From Microbacterium sp. 18062 (GTDB lineage Bacteria > Actinomycetota > Actinomycetes > Actinomycetales > Microbacteriaceae), in NCBI RefSeq assembly GCF_902706225.1, contig NZ_CACSKB010000007.1, positions 46,820 to 110,819 of the forward strand: a stretch of DNA of 64,000 nt, given 5' to 3'. Below are positions 25,280 through 32,901 of this stretch, in pieces (position 1 is the stretch's first letter; each line of letters starts with the position of its first letter). Made by a program: the position numbers and the translations under genes. Below the pieces are notes generated by a model. The model searched no databases. It saw only the letters and a list, made by a program, of their open reading frames with translations, and had not been told where the DNA came from.

Positions 25280-26142
25280 CCGGCACCCGGTCCCGTCTGG
25301 AGCGGCGCCGCAGGATCGGCGCGCCACTCGCTGAGCGATCCGTCGTAGATCCGCGCGCCCTCGATGCCGACCGCCTCCAGGGCGAGCGAGAGGCCGGCGG
25401 CGTTGATCCCGCCGCCGCAGTAGAGCACGACGTTCTCACCGCCGTCGATCCCGAGCGCGCGCGCCCGCTCGCGCACCCGGTCTCGATCGAGCGTGCCGTC
25501 GTCGCGGAGCAGCTCGGGGTAGGGCAGGCTGACGCTCCCCGGGATGTGACCGCTGCGGGGCCCCTCGTCCGTGCCCTCGAACTCCGTCCGCCGCAGGCCG
25601 CAGACGAGGAGCCCCCCGGTGTCGCCGAGGGAGATGCTCGCGACCTCGTCGCGCTCGGCGGTGACGGGGCCCGGGTCGCGCGCGGTGAAGTCCCCGCGCG
25701 GCACGGGCGCGGCGTCGCCGGATGCGGTGGGCAGCCCCGCCGCGATCCACGCGCCGAGCCCGCCGTCGAGCACGCGCACGTCGCGATGCCCGTGCGTGCG
25801 CAGCAGCCAGCGCACGCGCGCCGCCCAGGCGCCGCCGTTCCGGTCGTACACGACGACCGTGGACCGGTCGTCGACGCCGACCGCGCGGGCGGCCTCCTGC
25901 AGCCGCGCAGGCGTGGGCAGGGTGAACGGGAACGCCCCGCCGGGGTCGGAGAAGGCCGCGAGGACGTCGGCGAACCGTGCACCGGGGATGCGCTCCGCGG
26001 CGAAGGCGTCGAGGCCGGGGCCGAAGACGCCGCGCCCGTGCTCGTCCTGCGTCCGCTGGATCGAGGCGTCGAGGATGACGACGGCATCGGCGTCGGCGTG
26101 CAGCCGGCCGGCGTCGACCAGGGGCGCCGGGCCGCCGGTCAC
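25276..26142 (-). CDS. Tandem-rhodanese sulfurtransferase
   Basis: The 288-residue protein has two rhodanese domains. The first ends in the structural loop YDRNGGAWAARV, which lacks Cys. The second carries the catalytic Cys in LYCGGGINAAG. The CGxGxxA loop is like the mercaptopyruvate type. It starts with GTG 26142 overlapping the LLM stop (GTGA) and ends overlapping the gntR start (ATGA). It is related to the gene at 8870 but clearly diverged. The operon position after an LLM monooxygenase suggests it handles sulfur released from the oxidised substrate; this is inference. Confidence 0.87.
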   Translation of the reverse strand: MTGGPAPLVDAGRLHADADAVVILDASIQRTQDEHGRGVFGPGLDAFAAERIPGARFADVLAAFSDPGGAFPFTLPTPARLQEAARAVGVDDRSTVVVYDRNGGAWAARVRWLLRTHGHRDVRVLDGGLGAWIAAGLPTASGDAAPVPRGDFTARDPGPVTAERDEVASISLGDTGGLLVCGLRRTEFEGTDEGPRSGHIPGSVSLPYPELLRDDGTLDRDRVRERARALGIDGGENVVLYCGGGINAAGLSLALEAVGIEGARIYDGSLSEWRADPAAPLQTGPGAG

Positions 26143-27494
26143 GCGCGGTCCTTCGCGCGGCGGTGCCGCCATTCGCCGCGCTCGGGGCGACGCAGGCCGA
26201 GGTTCTCCCGCAGTGTGTCGCCCTCGTACTCGGTGCGGAAGAGCCCGCGGCGCTGCAGCTCGGGCACCACCTGGTCGACGACGTCCTCGAACGCCCCGGG
26301 CACGTGGGTGGCCTGCACCATGAATCCGTCGGCGGCGCCGGCATCGACCCACTGCTCCATGGTGTCGACGATGTCGGAGGCCGAGCCGATCATGCTGCCC
26401 TCCGTGCGTGCACCGTACCAGCGCCCGATCTCGCCGATCGTGAGTCCCTCGCGCTCGGCGAACTCCACGACCTCGCGGTAGTGGCCCTCGACCCCGACCT
26501 CCTCGAGCGGCGGGAGAGGGCCGTCGACGTCGTAGGCGGTGAGGTCGACGTTGACGTGGTAGGCGAGGCGCGACAGCCCGGCCTCGACCGACACGAGATC
26601 CGCGAACGCATCGTGCTTCGCGAGGGCGTCCTTCGCGTCGCGCCCGACGACCGGGGTGGCGGCGGGGAGGATCTTCAGCTGCGACGGATCGCGGTCGTGC
26701 GCGTCGGCGCGGTCCCGGATGTCGGACGCGAAGGCGACGGCCGAGTCGAGGGACTCATGGCTGCAGAAGATCACGTCCGCCCATCGCGCGGCGAAGTCGC
26801 GGCCCGACTCGCTCGCCCCGGCCTGGATCACCACGGGGTATCCCTGCGGCGGTCGCGGCACGCTGAGCGGGCCCTGCACGGCGAAGTGCTCGCCGCGGTG
26901 GTCGAGCGACTCGACGGACTCGGGCGTGCCGAACACGCCGCTCGTCCTGTCGGCGAGGATCGTGTCGTCTCCCCAGCTGTCCCAGAGGCGCGTCACGACC
27001 TCCAGGAACTCCTCGGCGCGGGCGTACCGCTCGGTGCGCGGGGGGAGCGACCGCTGCCCGAAGTTCTGCGCCTCCGCATCCTGGAAGCTGGTCACCACGT
27101 TCCATCCGGCCCGTCCGCCGCTCAGGTGGTCGATCGTCGCGAACTCGCGGGCGAGGTTGTAGGGCTCGTGGTATCCGGTCGACACGGTCGCGGCGACGCC
27201 GAGCCGCGTGGTCGCCGCCGCCATGATCGTGATGACCGGCACCGGGTCGAGCCGGGGCGTGCCCGATCCCCACCGCACGGCCGGGTCGAACGTGCCGCCG
27301 AGGCTGCGGGGCACGCTCAGCGCGTCGGGCACGAAGGCGAGGTCGAACAGCCCGCGCTCCAGCACGCGCGCGATGTGCGCATAGTGGCCGGCGGTGAGGA
27401 ACGCATCGGATGCGTCGGGGTGGCGCCATCCGGCGGTGCCCTGCACTCCGGCGTTGAGGAACGCGGCGAGGTGGATGCGGCGGCCGCCGCTCAT
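26139..27494 (-). CDS. LLM flavin-dependent monooxygenase, NtaA/SnaA/DszA type
   Basis: The 451-residue protein has the full set of family marks: GGRAGWNVVTSFQDAEAQNF near residue 135, RYARAEEFLEVV, YPVVIQAGASESGRDFAARW and GFMVQATHVPGAFEDVVDQV. It should use reduced FMN and oxygen to attack a C-S or C-N bond. It is the second gene of a coupled operon (thiM before, sulfurtransferase after; 4-nt overlaps on both sides). Placement directly after a hydroxyethylthiazole kinase is unusual and raises the idea of a thiazole-like substrate. No flavin reductase is in the operon. Confidence 0.88.
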   Translation of the reverse strand: MSGGRRIHLAAFLNAGVQGTAGWRHPDASDAFLTAGHYAHIARVLERGLFDLAFVPDALSVPRSLGGTFDPAVRWGSGTPRLDPVPVITIMAAATTRLGVAATVSTGYHEPYNLAREFATIDHLSGGRAGWNVVTSFQDAEAQNFGQRSLPPRTERYARAEEFLEVVTRLWDSWGDDTILADRTSGVFGTPESVESLDHRGEHFAVQGPLSVPRPPQGYPVVIQAGASESGRDFAARWADVIFCSHESLDSAVAFASDIRDRADAHDRDPSQLKILPAATPVVGRDAKDALAKHDAFADLVSVEAGLSRLAYHVNVDLTAYDVDGPLPPLEEVGVEGHYREVVEFAEREGLTIGEIGRWYGARTEGSMIGSASDIVDTMEQWVDAGAADGFMVQATHVPGAFEDVVDQVVPELQRRGLFRTEYEGDTLRENLGLRRPERGEWRHRRAKDRA

Positions 27495-28285
27495 GCGTTC
27501 GCCTCGCGGCGGCCCAGCAGCGAGAGCTCGTCGACGAAGGCGACGGCGAAGGATCCGGTGCCCGCGGTGCGCGCGCCCGCGCGCTCCGCCGCGGCGGCGT
27601 AGGCGGTGTGCGAGACGACCGCGCCCTGCAGGGCGTCGCCGGTGGCGAACACGGCGGCGGCGGTGAGGGCGCCGAGCGCGCAGCCCGCGCCGGTGACCCG
27701 GGTCAGGCGCGCGTCTCCGCCGGGCACCTCGACGGTCCGCGTGCCGTCGGTGATGTAGTCGACGGGCCCGCTGACGGCGACGACGGCGCGCGTGCGGGTC
27801 GCCAGGCCCGCCGCGTGGGCGACGGCATCCGCGGACGATGCGGTCGTCTCGACGCCCTTGCCGGTCGCGTCGCCGCCGGCGAGGGCGATGAGCTCGCTCG
27901 CGTTGCCGCGGATCACGGCGGGCCGGAACTCCAGCAGGGAGCGCACGAACTCGTCGTACTGCGCCGCGCCCGCCCCGACGGCGACGGGGTCGAGCACCCA
28001 CGGCGTGCCGGCCTCGTGCGCCGTGCGGGCGACCTGGCGCAGCGACTGCTCGTCGCTGCTCATCAGCGACGCGGTGTTGATCCACACCGCGCCCGCGCCG
28101 GCGGGGAAGGTGGTGGTCCAGTCGGATGCGGCGCCGATCGCGGGTCCCGCGCCGGCGGCGAGCAGCACGTTCGCACTGAGGTTCGCCGCGATGTAGTTCG
28201 TCAGTCCATAGACGAACGGGGAGTGCTTCGCGATCGCCGCGAACCCGTCGCGCACGGATGCATCCTGCCAGGTCGACACCGTCAT
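27491..28285 (-). CDS. thiM: Hydroxyethylthiazole kinase
   Basis: The 264-residue protein matches ThiM over its length. It begins with PFVYGLTNYIAANLSANVLL, the usual substrate-site start, and has WVLDPVAVGAG, VIRGNASELIALAG and the anion-hole/catalytic motif VTGAGCALGALTAA with the conserved Cys. It phosphorylates 4-methyl-5-(2-hydroxyethyl)thiazole for thiamine salvage. No thiD or thiE is adjacent and no TPP riboswitch is seen upstream. Instead it leads an operon with an LLM, a sulfurtransferase and a GntR regulator. It may act on a related thiazole, or the operon may feed or drain the thiazole pool. Confidence 0.9.
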   Translation of the reverse strand: MTVSTWQDASVRDGFAAIAKHSPFVYGLTNYIAANLSANVLLAAGAGPAIGAASDWTTTFPAGAGAVWINTASLMSSDEQSLRQVARTAHEAGTPWVLDPVAVGAGAAQYDEFVRSLLEFRPAVIRGNASELIALAGGDATGKGVETTASSADAVAHAAGLATRTRAVVAVSGPVDYITDGTRTVEVPGGDARLTRVTGAGCALGALTAAAVFATGDALQGAVVSHTAYAAAAERAGARTAGTGSFAVAFVDELSLLGRREANA

Positions 28286-28330
28286 CTGCCTTGCCTCTCT
28301 CCGGGGCGCGGGGCGCGCCCCCGCCGATCT

Positions 28331-28350
28331 CTGTATTTCGCTGCATACAG
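28331..28350 (-). promoter_or_regulatory. Operator-like element upstream of thiM
   Basis: CTGTAT at 28331-28336 and ATACAG at 28345-28350 form a perfect 6-bp inverted repeat with an 8-bp spacer. The right part CTGCATAC (28341-28348) equals the half-site found at 6039-6046 and 11148-11155. On the minus strand it overlaps a candidate -10 TACTGT, 60-65 bp before the thiM start. Confidence 0.55.
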
Positions 28351-28549
28351 TACGCGCGGGCGAGGCGCCGCCGGCCGTGCGACGACACAGAACGTCACGT
28401 CCACCGCGGCCCGCCGCCGGTTCGGCTCCTCCGGCCCCGGCGAGGCGCCGCGTGGGGCGGGAACGTGCGGCTCCCCTGTCGCGTCCGGTCGCCGAGGCCG
28501 ACGGGTGACGACAGGCGGGCCGGTCGGGGGTTCCGCGCCGCTTCGTCTC
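28351..28549. other. Intergenic stretch before the thiM promoter
   Basis: No gene or riboswitch fold is seen here. The stretch is GC-rich and separates the thiM promoter from the 3' end of the protease gene. Confidence 0.5.
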
Positions 28550-28589
28550 GGAGCCTGCGCTCCTCGCTCACGGACCGGAAGCGGGAGAC
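28550..28589. repeat. Dispersed intergenic hairpin repeat, copy 1
   Basis: The copy starts with the small hairpin GGAGC-CTGC-GCTCC and continues CTCGCTCACGGACCG and GCGGGAGAC. A related copy lies at 58335-58372. Here it sits 7 bp past the protease stop and could add to its termination. Confidence 0.45.
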
Positions 28590-28596
28590 GCGCGCA

Positions 28597-29844
28597 TCAG
28601 CTCACCGGGCCCGCGATGAGCGTGACGGATGCCGAGTGCGTCGTGCCCGCGGCGTCGGTCCAGGCGATCGTCACGGTGTCGCCGGGGTCGTATCCGCCGA
28701 GCATCTCCGACAGCGCCTCGGCGTCGGTCACCGCTGCCCCGTCGACGGCGGTGATCGTGTCGCCGGCGCCGAGGCCCGCATCCGCGGCCGGGGCGCCGTC
28801 GATCACGCTCGAGATCGTCGCGCCCGTCGTGGTCGATGCGGTGCCGGTGCCGGCCGTCGCGCCGGGGGAGCGGAAGCCCGTGCTCTGCCCCGTCGCGTTC
28901 TGTGACAGCTGGATGCCGAGGAAGGCCGGGTAGCCGAGGGCCACGCCGTCCGACTCGTCGCCGTCGAGGATCAGCTGGGCGATCGCGAGGGCGTCCTCGA
29001 TCGGGATGGCGTAGGCGACGGTGGTGGCGGTGCCGCTCGACGCCGCGGTCGTGATGCCGACGACCTCGCCCTCGTCGTCGAGCAGGGCTCCGCCCGAGTC
29101 GCCGGAGACGACATCGGCGACGATCTGGATCATCCCGTCGAGGGTCTCGCTCGCGACCGTGCCCGACGCCGACGTGGTGACGGTGGTCTCCAGCCCGGTG
29201 ACCACGCCGTCGGCGGCCATGAGCACGCCGCCGCCGTCGGCGTTGCCCACCGCTGTGACGGTGTCGCCGGTCGCCACGCCGTCGTCGTCGATCGTGGTGG
29301 TCGCCAGGCCCGACGCGTCCTGGAGCTGCAGCAGGGCCACGTCGTCCTCGTCGTCGGTGCCGAGGAGGGTCGCGGTGTACGTCTCGCCGGTGTCGGCGAC
29401 GGTCACCGAGATCTCGGTCGCACCCTCGATGACGTGATTGTTCGTGAGCACGAGGCCGTCCTCGGTGAGCACGACCCCGGTGCCTGCTGCGGCCGACTGC
29501 TGGTAGCCGAGCACGGTCTCGATGATGACCACGCCCGCGGACTCGTCGGCGTCCGCCTCGGTCGCCTCGGCGACCGTCGAGGTGGACTGTCCGTCGCCCT
29601 GGCCGCCGGGGGCGCCTCGTCCGTTCGCCGAGCCCGGTGTCGTTCCGGGCGCGGTGGGCGTCGCGATCGCGACGGTCGCGGCATCCGTCGTGGGCGCCGC
29701 CGCGGCCGCGAGAGGCACGGCGAAGGCGAGCGTGCCGGCGACGACGACGGATGCGGCCGCGCATGCCAGGGGAACTCGCCGCCGGTACCACGGGCGTGCC
29801 GCCGTGTGCTCGTCCTGCTCCCGATCCTTCGTGTCACCGCGCAT
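28597..29844 (-). CDS. HtrA/DegP-like serine protease with PDZ domain (S1C)
   Basis: The 415-residue protein has a short cytoplasmic head, a signal-anchor helix (about 24-50), a Gly/Ser/Thr linker, a trypsin-like domain (105-290) and a C-terminal PDZ domain (about 300-410). The catalytic triad is His137 (TNNHVIEG), Asp168 (DDEDDVALLQ) and Ser250 (SGDSGGALL). The PDZ part has LGIQLSQN and GLGAGDTITAVDGAAV. It should act outside the membrane in envelope protein quality control. The gene is monocistronic. Confidence 0.9.
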   Translation of the reverse strand: MRGDTKDREQDEHTAARPWYRRRVPLACAAASVVVAGTLAFAVPLAAAAAPTTDAATVAIATPTAPGTTPGSANGRGAPGGQGDGQSTSTVAEATEADADESAGVVIIETVLGYQQSAAAGTGVVLTEDGLVLTNNHVIEGATEISVTVADTGETYTATLLGTDDEDDVALLQLQDASGLATTTIDDDGVATGDTVTAVGNADGGGVLMAADGVVTGLETTVTTSASGTVASETLDGMIQIVADVVSGDSGGALLDDEGEVVGITTAASSGTATTVAYAIPIEDALAIAQLILDGDESDGVALGYPAFLGIQLSQNATGQSTGFRSPGATAGTGTASTTTGATISSVIDGAPAADAGLGAGDTITAVDGAAVTDAEALSEMLGGYDPGDTVTIAWTDAAGTTHSASVTLIAGPVS

Positions 29845-29985
29845 GCGCTCCTCGTTTCTCTCGAGGTCGATGTCAGCAGTCGTGTCGATGAGGAGGCGAT
29901 CCGTCGCCTTGGATTCCGCTATGTGCCTCCGGGAGCCGGTCTCGTGCGCGTCCGCGGATCCGGAGGGCGGCCATCTCGATTTTAT

Positions 29986-30015
29986 TTGTTTGATTGATCA
30001 TCTATTGGTTAGTGT
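29986..30015 (+). promoter_or_regulatory. AT-rich promoter upstream of the BphX-like gene
   Basis: TTGTTT (29986-29991) and TAGTGT (30010-30015) stand 18 bp apart as -35 and -10. They lie in a sharp AT-rich island (29979-30031, about a quarter G+C) with a dyad TTTGAT (29989-29994) / ATCAAA (30024-30029). The transcript would carry a leader of about 170 nt. Confidence 0.5.
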
Positions 30016-30190
30016 AAAACAACATCAAAATACGGGGCATGGGGATGGAGCAGGACGCGCGAGCAGCCGGCCCTCCCCGCGGGCGCGTCTCGCGGCGACC
30101 ACGGGGCCCGGCCCACGCCGCCGCCGCGAGAGTCCGATCGACTCCGGCACGGACGCCGGTGACCCCTCCCCGTCAACGAAGGAGCGCCCG

Positions 30191-30643
30191 ATGAACGAGA
30201 CCCTCACCGCCACCGCGGCCACATGCGCCCGATCGCCGTTTCTCGTGTGGTGGTTCCGCATCGTCGGCGGCGTCAACATCGTGCTCGGCGCGATGTGGCT
30301 GCCGTTTCTCAACGCCCCCCGGCTCGAACTGTCGATCCCGGGCTTCGACGCCCCCATCGGCGGCACCGCCTACCGGGGGTTCCTGGACTTCACGATGCTG
30401 TTCGGCCTCGACCTGCTGATCCTCGGAGCCTTCCTGATCATCGCGTCGTTCCGACCGGGGAAGAGCCGCATCCTCGCCTGGCTCACGATCACCCTCTCGG
30501 TGATCCGAGGCGTCCTCGACGACATCTACATGATCGCGGCCGGGTATCCGGTGGCCGCGATGCTGCTGTTCATCGCCCTGCACCTGGCCATCATCGTGAC
30601 GGGGCTGCTCGCGCTACGGCACGACGCCCGGATCGTCCGATGA
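30191..30643 (+). CDS. BphX-like four-helix membrane protein
   Basis: The 150-residue protein has four membrane helices. The segment YRGFLDFTMLFGLDLLILGA and an N-terminal WWFRIVGGVNIVLG resemble the BphX family found near biphenyl and other degradation genes, whose function is unknown. An AAGGAG site precedes ATG 30191. Upstream is a 346-bp gene-free stretch holding an AT-rich promoter island. It is convergent with the nine-gene carbohydrate operon. Confidence 0.65.
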   Translation: MNETLTATAATCARSPFLVWWFRIVGGVNIVLGAMWLPFLNAPRLELSIPGFDAPIGGTAYRGFLDFTMLFGLDLLILGAFLIIASFRPGKSRILAWLTITLSVIRGVLDDIYMIAAGYPVAAMLLFIALHLAIIVTGLLALRHDARIVR

Positions 30644-30695
30644 CGACACCCGCTCACCGGTGTGCCACTGGTACTGGAGCGGTGCTCCGCCCCGG

Positions 30696-31703
30696 TCACG
30701 ACGTCGGCCCGACCAAGGGGACGGGCTCGCGGTGGATCGGGGAAGGGCCGAGTTCGCGCACCAGCTGCACGAGCCGGCTGTAGGCCTCGCTGCGGTAGGC
30801 CACCAGATCGAGTACCTGCTCCTCGGTGTAATCCGCGGTGAGCCCCTTGCCGTTCTTCACGCCGTGCCTGCCCTCTCCGACGGCGCGGGCGAGGATGCCC
30901 GGGAGGGCGAACCTCTCTCCGAACGCCTTCTCGAACGTCGCGAAGCAGTTCGCGTAGACGTCGAGACCCGCCATGTCCGCGATCTGGAACGGCCCGAAGA
31001 AGGCCAGGCGGAACCCGAACGTGGTGCTGACGATCGTGTCGACGTCCTCCGGGGCGGCGATGCCCTCCTCGACGATGTTCATGGCCTCTTTCAGCAGTAC
31101 GTATTGCAGTCGGTTCAGGACGAAGCCGGGTGTGTCGGCCACTTGCGCGCCGGAGCGGCCGGCACGCTCGAGCATGTCCTTCACGACCGGCACGATCGCG
31201 GGATCTGTCGCCGCGCCCGCGACGATCTCGATGCCGGGCACGAAGGGCGCCGGGTTGCTCCAGTGCACGGTGAGGAACCGCTCCGGGCCGACCACCGCCG
31301 GCGCGAGCGTCGCGACGGGGAGCGTGGAGGTGTTGCTGCCGATGATCGTGTCGGGACGACACGCGGCCGAGATCCGCGCCAGCACGTCGTGCTTGATCGC
31401 GGGCTCCTCCGGCACGGCTTCCTCGACGAAGTCGACGTCGGCGACAGCCTGTTCGATCGAGGCTCCGACGCTCAGGTTGTCGCGCACACGGCCGGCGGCG
31501 CCCGGCGTGAGCAGCCCCTGCCGCTCGAACTGCTCGCTCTCCGCGATCAGGCGCTCGCGGGCGGCCACGGCGGCATCCGCCGAGACATCGGCGATGACGA
31601 CCTGGAAGCCCGCGTCCGCCAGCGACTGCGCGATGCCGCCGCCCATGTAGCCGGCGCCGACGACCGCCGCGGTTCGGATGATCTGGAGCATGGATGCGCT
31701 CAT
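30696..31703 (-). CDS. 3-hydroxyacyl-CoA dehydrogenase-fold NAD oxidoreductase (probable sugar/hydroxy-acid dehydrogenase)
   Basis: The 335-residue protein has the two-domain 3-hydroxyacyl-CoA dehydrogenase fold. The NAD site is VVGAGYMGGGIAQSLADAG, with an acidic residue in VVIADVS choosing NAD. The motifs IGSNTSTLP, TVHWSNPAPFVPGIEIV and VADTPGFVLNRLQ carry the catalytic His and Asn. The same fold serves L-gulonate 3-dehydrogenase and carnitine dehydrogenase. As the last gene of a carbohydrate operon (ATGA overlap with the TIM-like gene), it more likely oxidises a polyol or sugar acid than a CoA ester. Confidence 0.8.
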   Translation of the reverse strand: MSASMLQIIRTAAVVGAGYMGGGIAQSLADAGFQVVIADVSADAAVAARERLIAESEQFERQGLLTPGAAGRVRDNLSVGASIEQAVADVDFVEEAVPEEPAIKHDVLARISAACRPDTIIGSNTSTLPVATLAPAVVGPERFLTVHWSNPAPFVPGIEIVAGAATDPAIVPVVKDMLERAGRSGAQVADTPGFVLNRLQYVLLKEAMNIVEEGIAAPEDVDTIVSTTFGFRLAFFGPFQIADMAGLDVYANCFATFEKAFGERFALPGILARAVGEGRHGVKNGKGLTADYTEEQVLDLVAYRSEAYSRLVQLVRELGPSPIHREPVPLVGPTS

Positions 31704-32440
31704 TCCCTGGGTGTCGATGCCGAGGCGACCTCGGCGATGGTGGATGTGAGGTTGCGGACGTGATGGGCGAACCGCCCGAGGAACAGGCCGTGGACGGCAC
31801 CGCCCAGCCGGCCGAAGAGACCCGGCCCGGCGCTGCCCCCATAGACCACCCGTGCGCCCGGATGGGGGGCGAGGGCGTCGGTCAGCGTCGTACCGACCGT
31901 GCGGATGTGCTCGACGGGCGCGGGCTCGCGTCGGCCGATCGCCCACACCGGCTCATAGGCCACGACGAACGGCACCCCGGCGGCGGCCTCCGCCAGCGGG
32001 GCCAGCTGACGGAGGCACTCCTCGGCCGCGGCCGCCGCACCGACCCGCTCCTGCTCGCCGACGCACACGAGCGGGATGAGGCCGGCCGCGGCCGCTGCCG
32101 CGACCTTGCGGGCGGTCCCCCGGGGAGTCTCTCCGAGGTGGCGCCGGCGCTCGGCGTGCCCGAGCTCGGCGTACCGCAGACCCGCCGCGGCGGCGTGCGC
32201 CGCCGCGATCTCGCCGGTGTACGCGCCCGGCCCGAACTCGCTGACGTCCTGCAGGCCGACCCGCACACCGTACGGCGTGAGCATCGCGGCGACCTCGCGG
32301 GCCGTCAGCGCGTCGGGGAACACGACGAGGTCGACGACGGCCGGACGGCTCCGGAGCCCCTCCGCGAGCTCGCGGGCCCAGTCGAGGGTTCGCCCGGGCG
32401 ACAGGTATGCCTTGAGGCTGACGGCGACGAGCCGCGTCAT
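31700..32440 (-). CDS. Triosephosphate isomerase-like (probable tetrulose-phosphate isomerase)
   Basis: The 246-residue protein keeps the triosephosphate isomerase active site: Lys10 (VSLKAYLSP), His in YAELGHAERR, the catalytic Glu in VAYEPVWAIG and the phosphate loop YGGSAGPG. It is diverged from glycolytic TpiA. The pairing with an RpiB-like gene is that of EryH/EryI in erythritol catabolism, where EryH interconverts L-erythrulose 1-phosphate and D-erythrulose 4-phosphate. That role is inferred from context. It overlaps the RpiB-like stop by one base (TGATG) and the dehydrogenase start by four. Confidence 0.82.
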   Translation of the reverse strand: MTRLVAVSLKAYLSPGRTLDWARELAEGLRSRPAVVDLVVFPDALTAREVAAMLTPYGVRVGLQDVSEFGPGAYTGEIAAAHAAAAGLRYAELGHAERRRHLGETPRGTARKVAAAAAAGLIPLVCVGEQERVGAAAAAEECLRQLAPLAEAAAGVPFVVAYEPVWAIGRREPAPVEHIRTVGTTLTDALAPHPGARVVYGGSAGPGLFGRLGGAVHGLFLGRFAHHVRNLTSTIAEVASASTPRE

Positions 32441-32901
32441 CAGGCGCTCGTCTCGTACCCGCAGATCGAGCGCACCTTCTCCGCCGACGCGGACGCCTGG
32501 TCGAAGCGGTAGCCGAGCCACTCCCGCGCGAGCCGGCGGGCGAGCTCGAGGCCGATCACGCGCTGTCCCATACAGAGCACCTGCGCGTCGTTGCTGAGCA
32601 CCGACCGCTCCACCGAGAACGAGTCGTGGGCGGTCACGGCGCGGATGCCGGGGACCTTGTTCGCGCTGATCGCCACGCCGAGCCCCGTGCCGCAGATGAG
32701 CAGGGCTCGATCCGCATCGCCCGCGGCGACACGGCGCGCGGCCTCGACGGCCACGTGCGGGTAGGCCGTGTGCTCGTCGTCGCCGACGCCGACGTCGACG
32801 ACGGAGGCGACGCGCGGATCGGCCTCGAGATCCGCGCGCAGCACGCGTTTGTAGTCGACGCCGGCGTCGTCGCTGCCGATCACGATGCGAAGGAGGGTCA
32901 T
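32440..32901 (-). CDS. RpiB/LacAB-family sugar-phosphate isomerase (EryI-like)
   Basis: The 153-residue protein is of RpiB type. It has [11 protein letters not shown] at the front, catalytic Cys70 in [14 protein letters not shown], and His92 near [10 protein letters not shown]. The family includes ribose-5-phosphate isomerase B, LacAB and EryI, the D-erythrulose 4-phosphate to D-erythrose 4-phosphate isomerase. Co-occurrence with a TIM-like protein and a dihydroxyacetone-type kinase favours the tetrulose reaction, which would deliver erythrose 4-phosphate to the pentose phosphate pathway. It overlaps both neighbours. Confidence 0.85.
   Translation of the reverse strand: MTLLRIVIGSDDAGVDYKRVLRADLEADPRVASVVDVGVGDDEHTAYPHVAVEAARRVAAGDADRALLICGTGLGVAISANKVPGIRAVTAHDSFSVERSVLSNDAQVLCMGQRVIGLELARRLAREWLGYRFDQASASAEKVRSICGYETSA

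Noticed and set aside
28286..28600. Possible TPP riboswitch before thiM
   Set aside because: Neither the CTGAGA nor the ACC..GATC-type thi-box pieces are present on the minus strand; the promoter-proximal dyad explains regulation better. The same was checked before the importer at 6130.
30696..31703. Fatty acid beta-oxidation dehydrogenase
   Set aside because: No thiolase, acyl-CoA dehydrogenase or enoyl-CoA hydratase is near; it is the last gene of a carbohydrate operon.
31700..32440. Glycolytic triosephosphate isomerase (tpiA)
   Set aside because: Active site is kept but the gene is in a sugar operon with RpiB-like and DhaK genes and no glycolytic genes; a tetrulose-phosphate role fits better.
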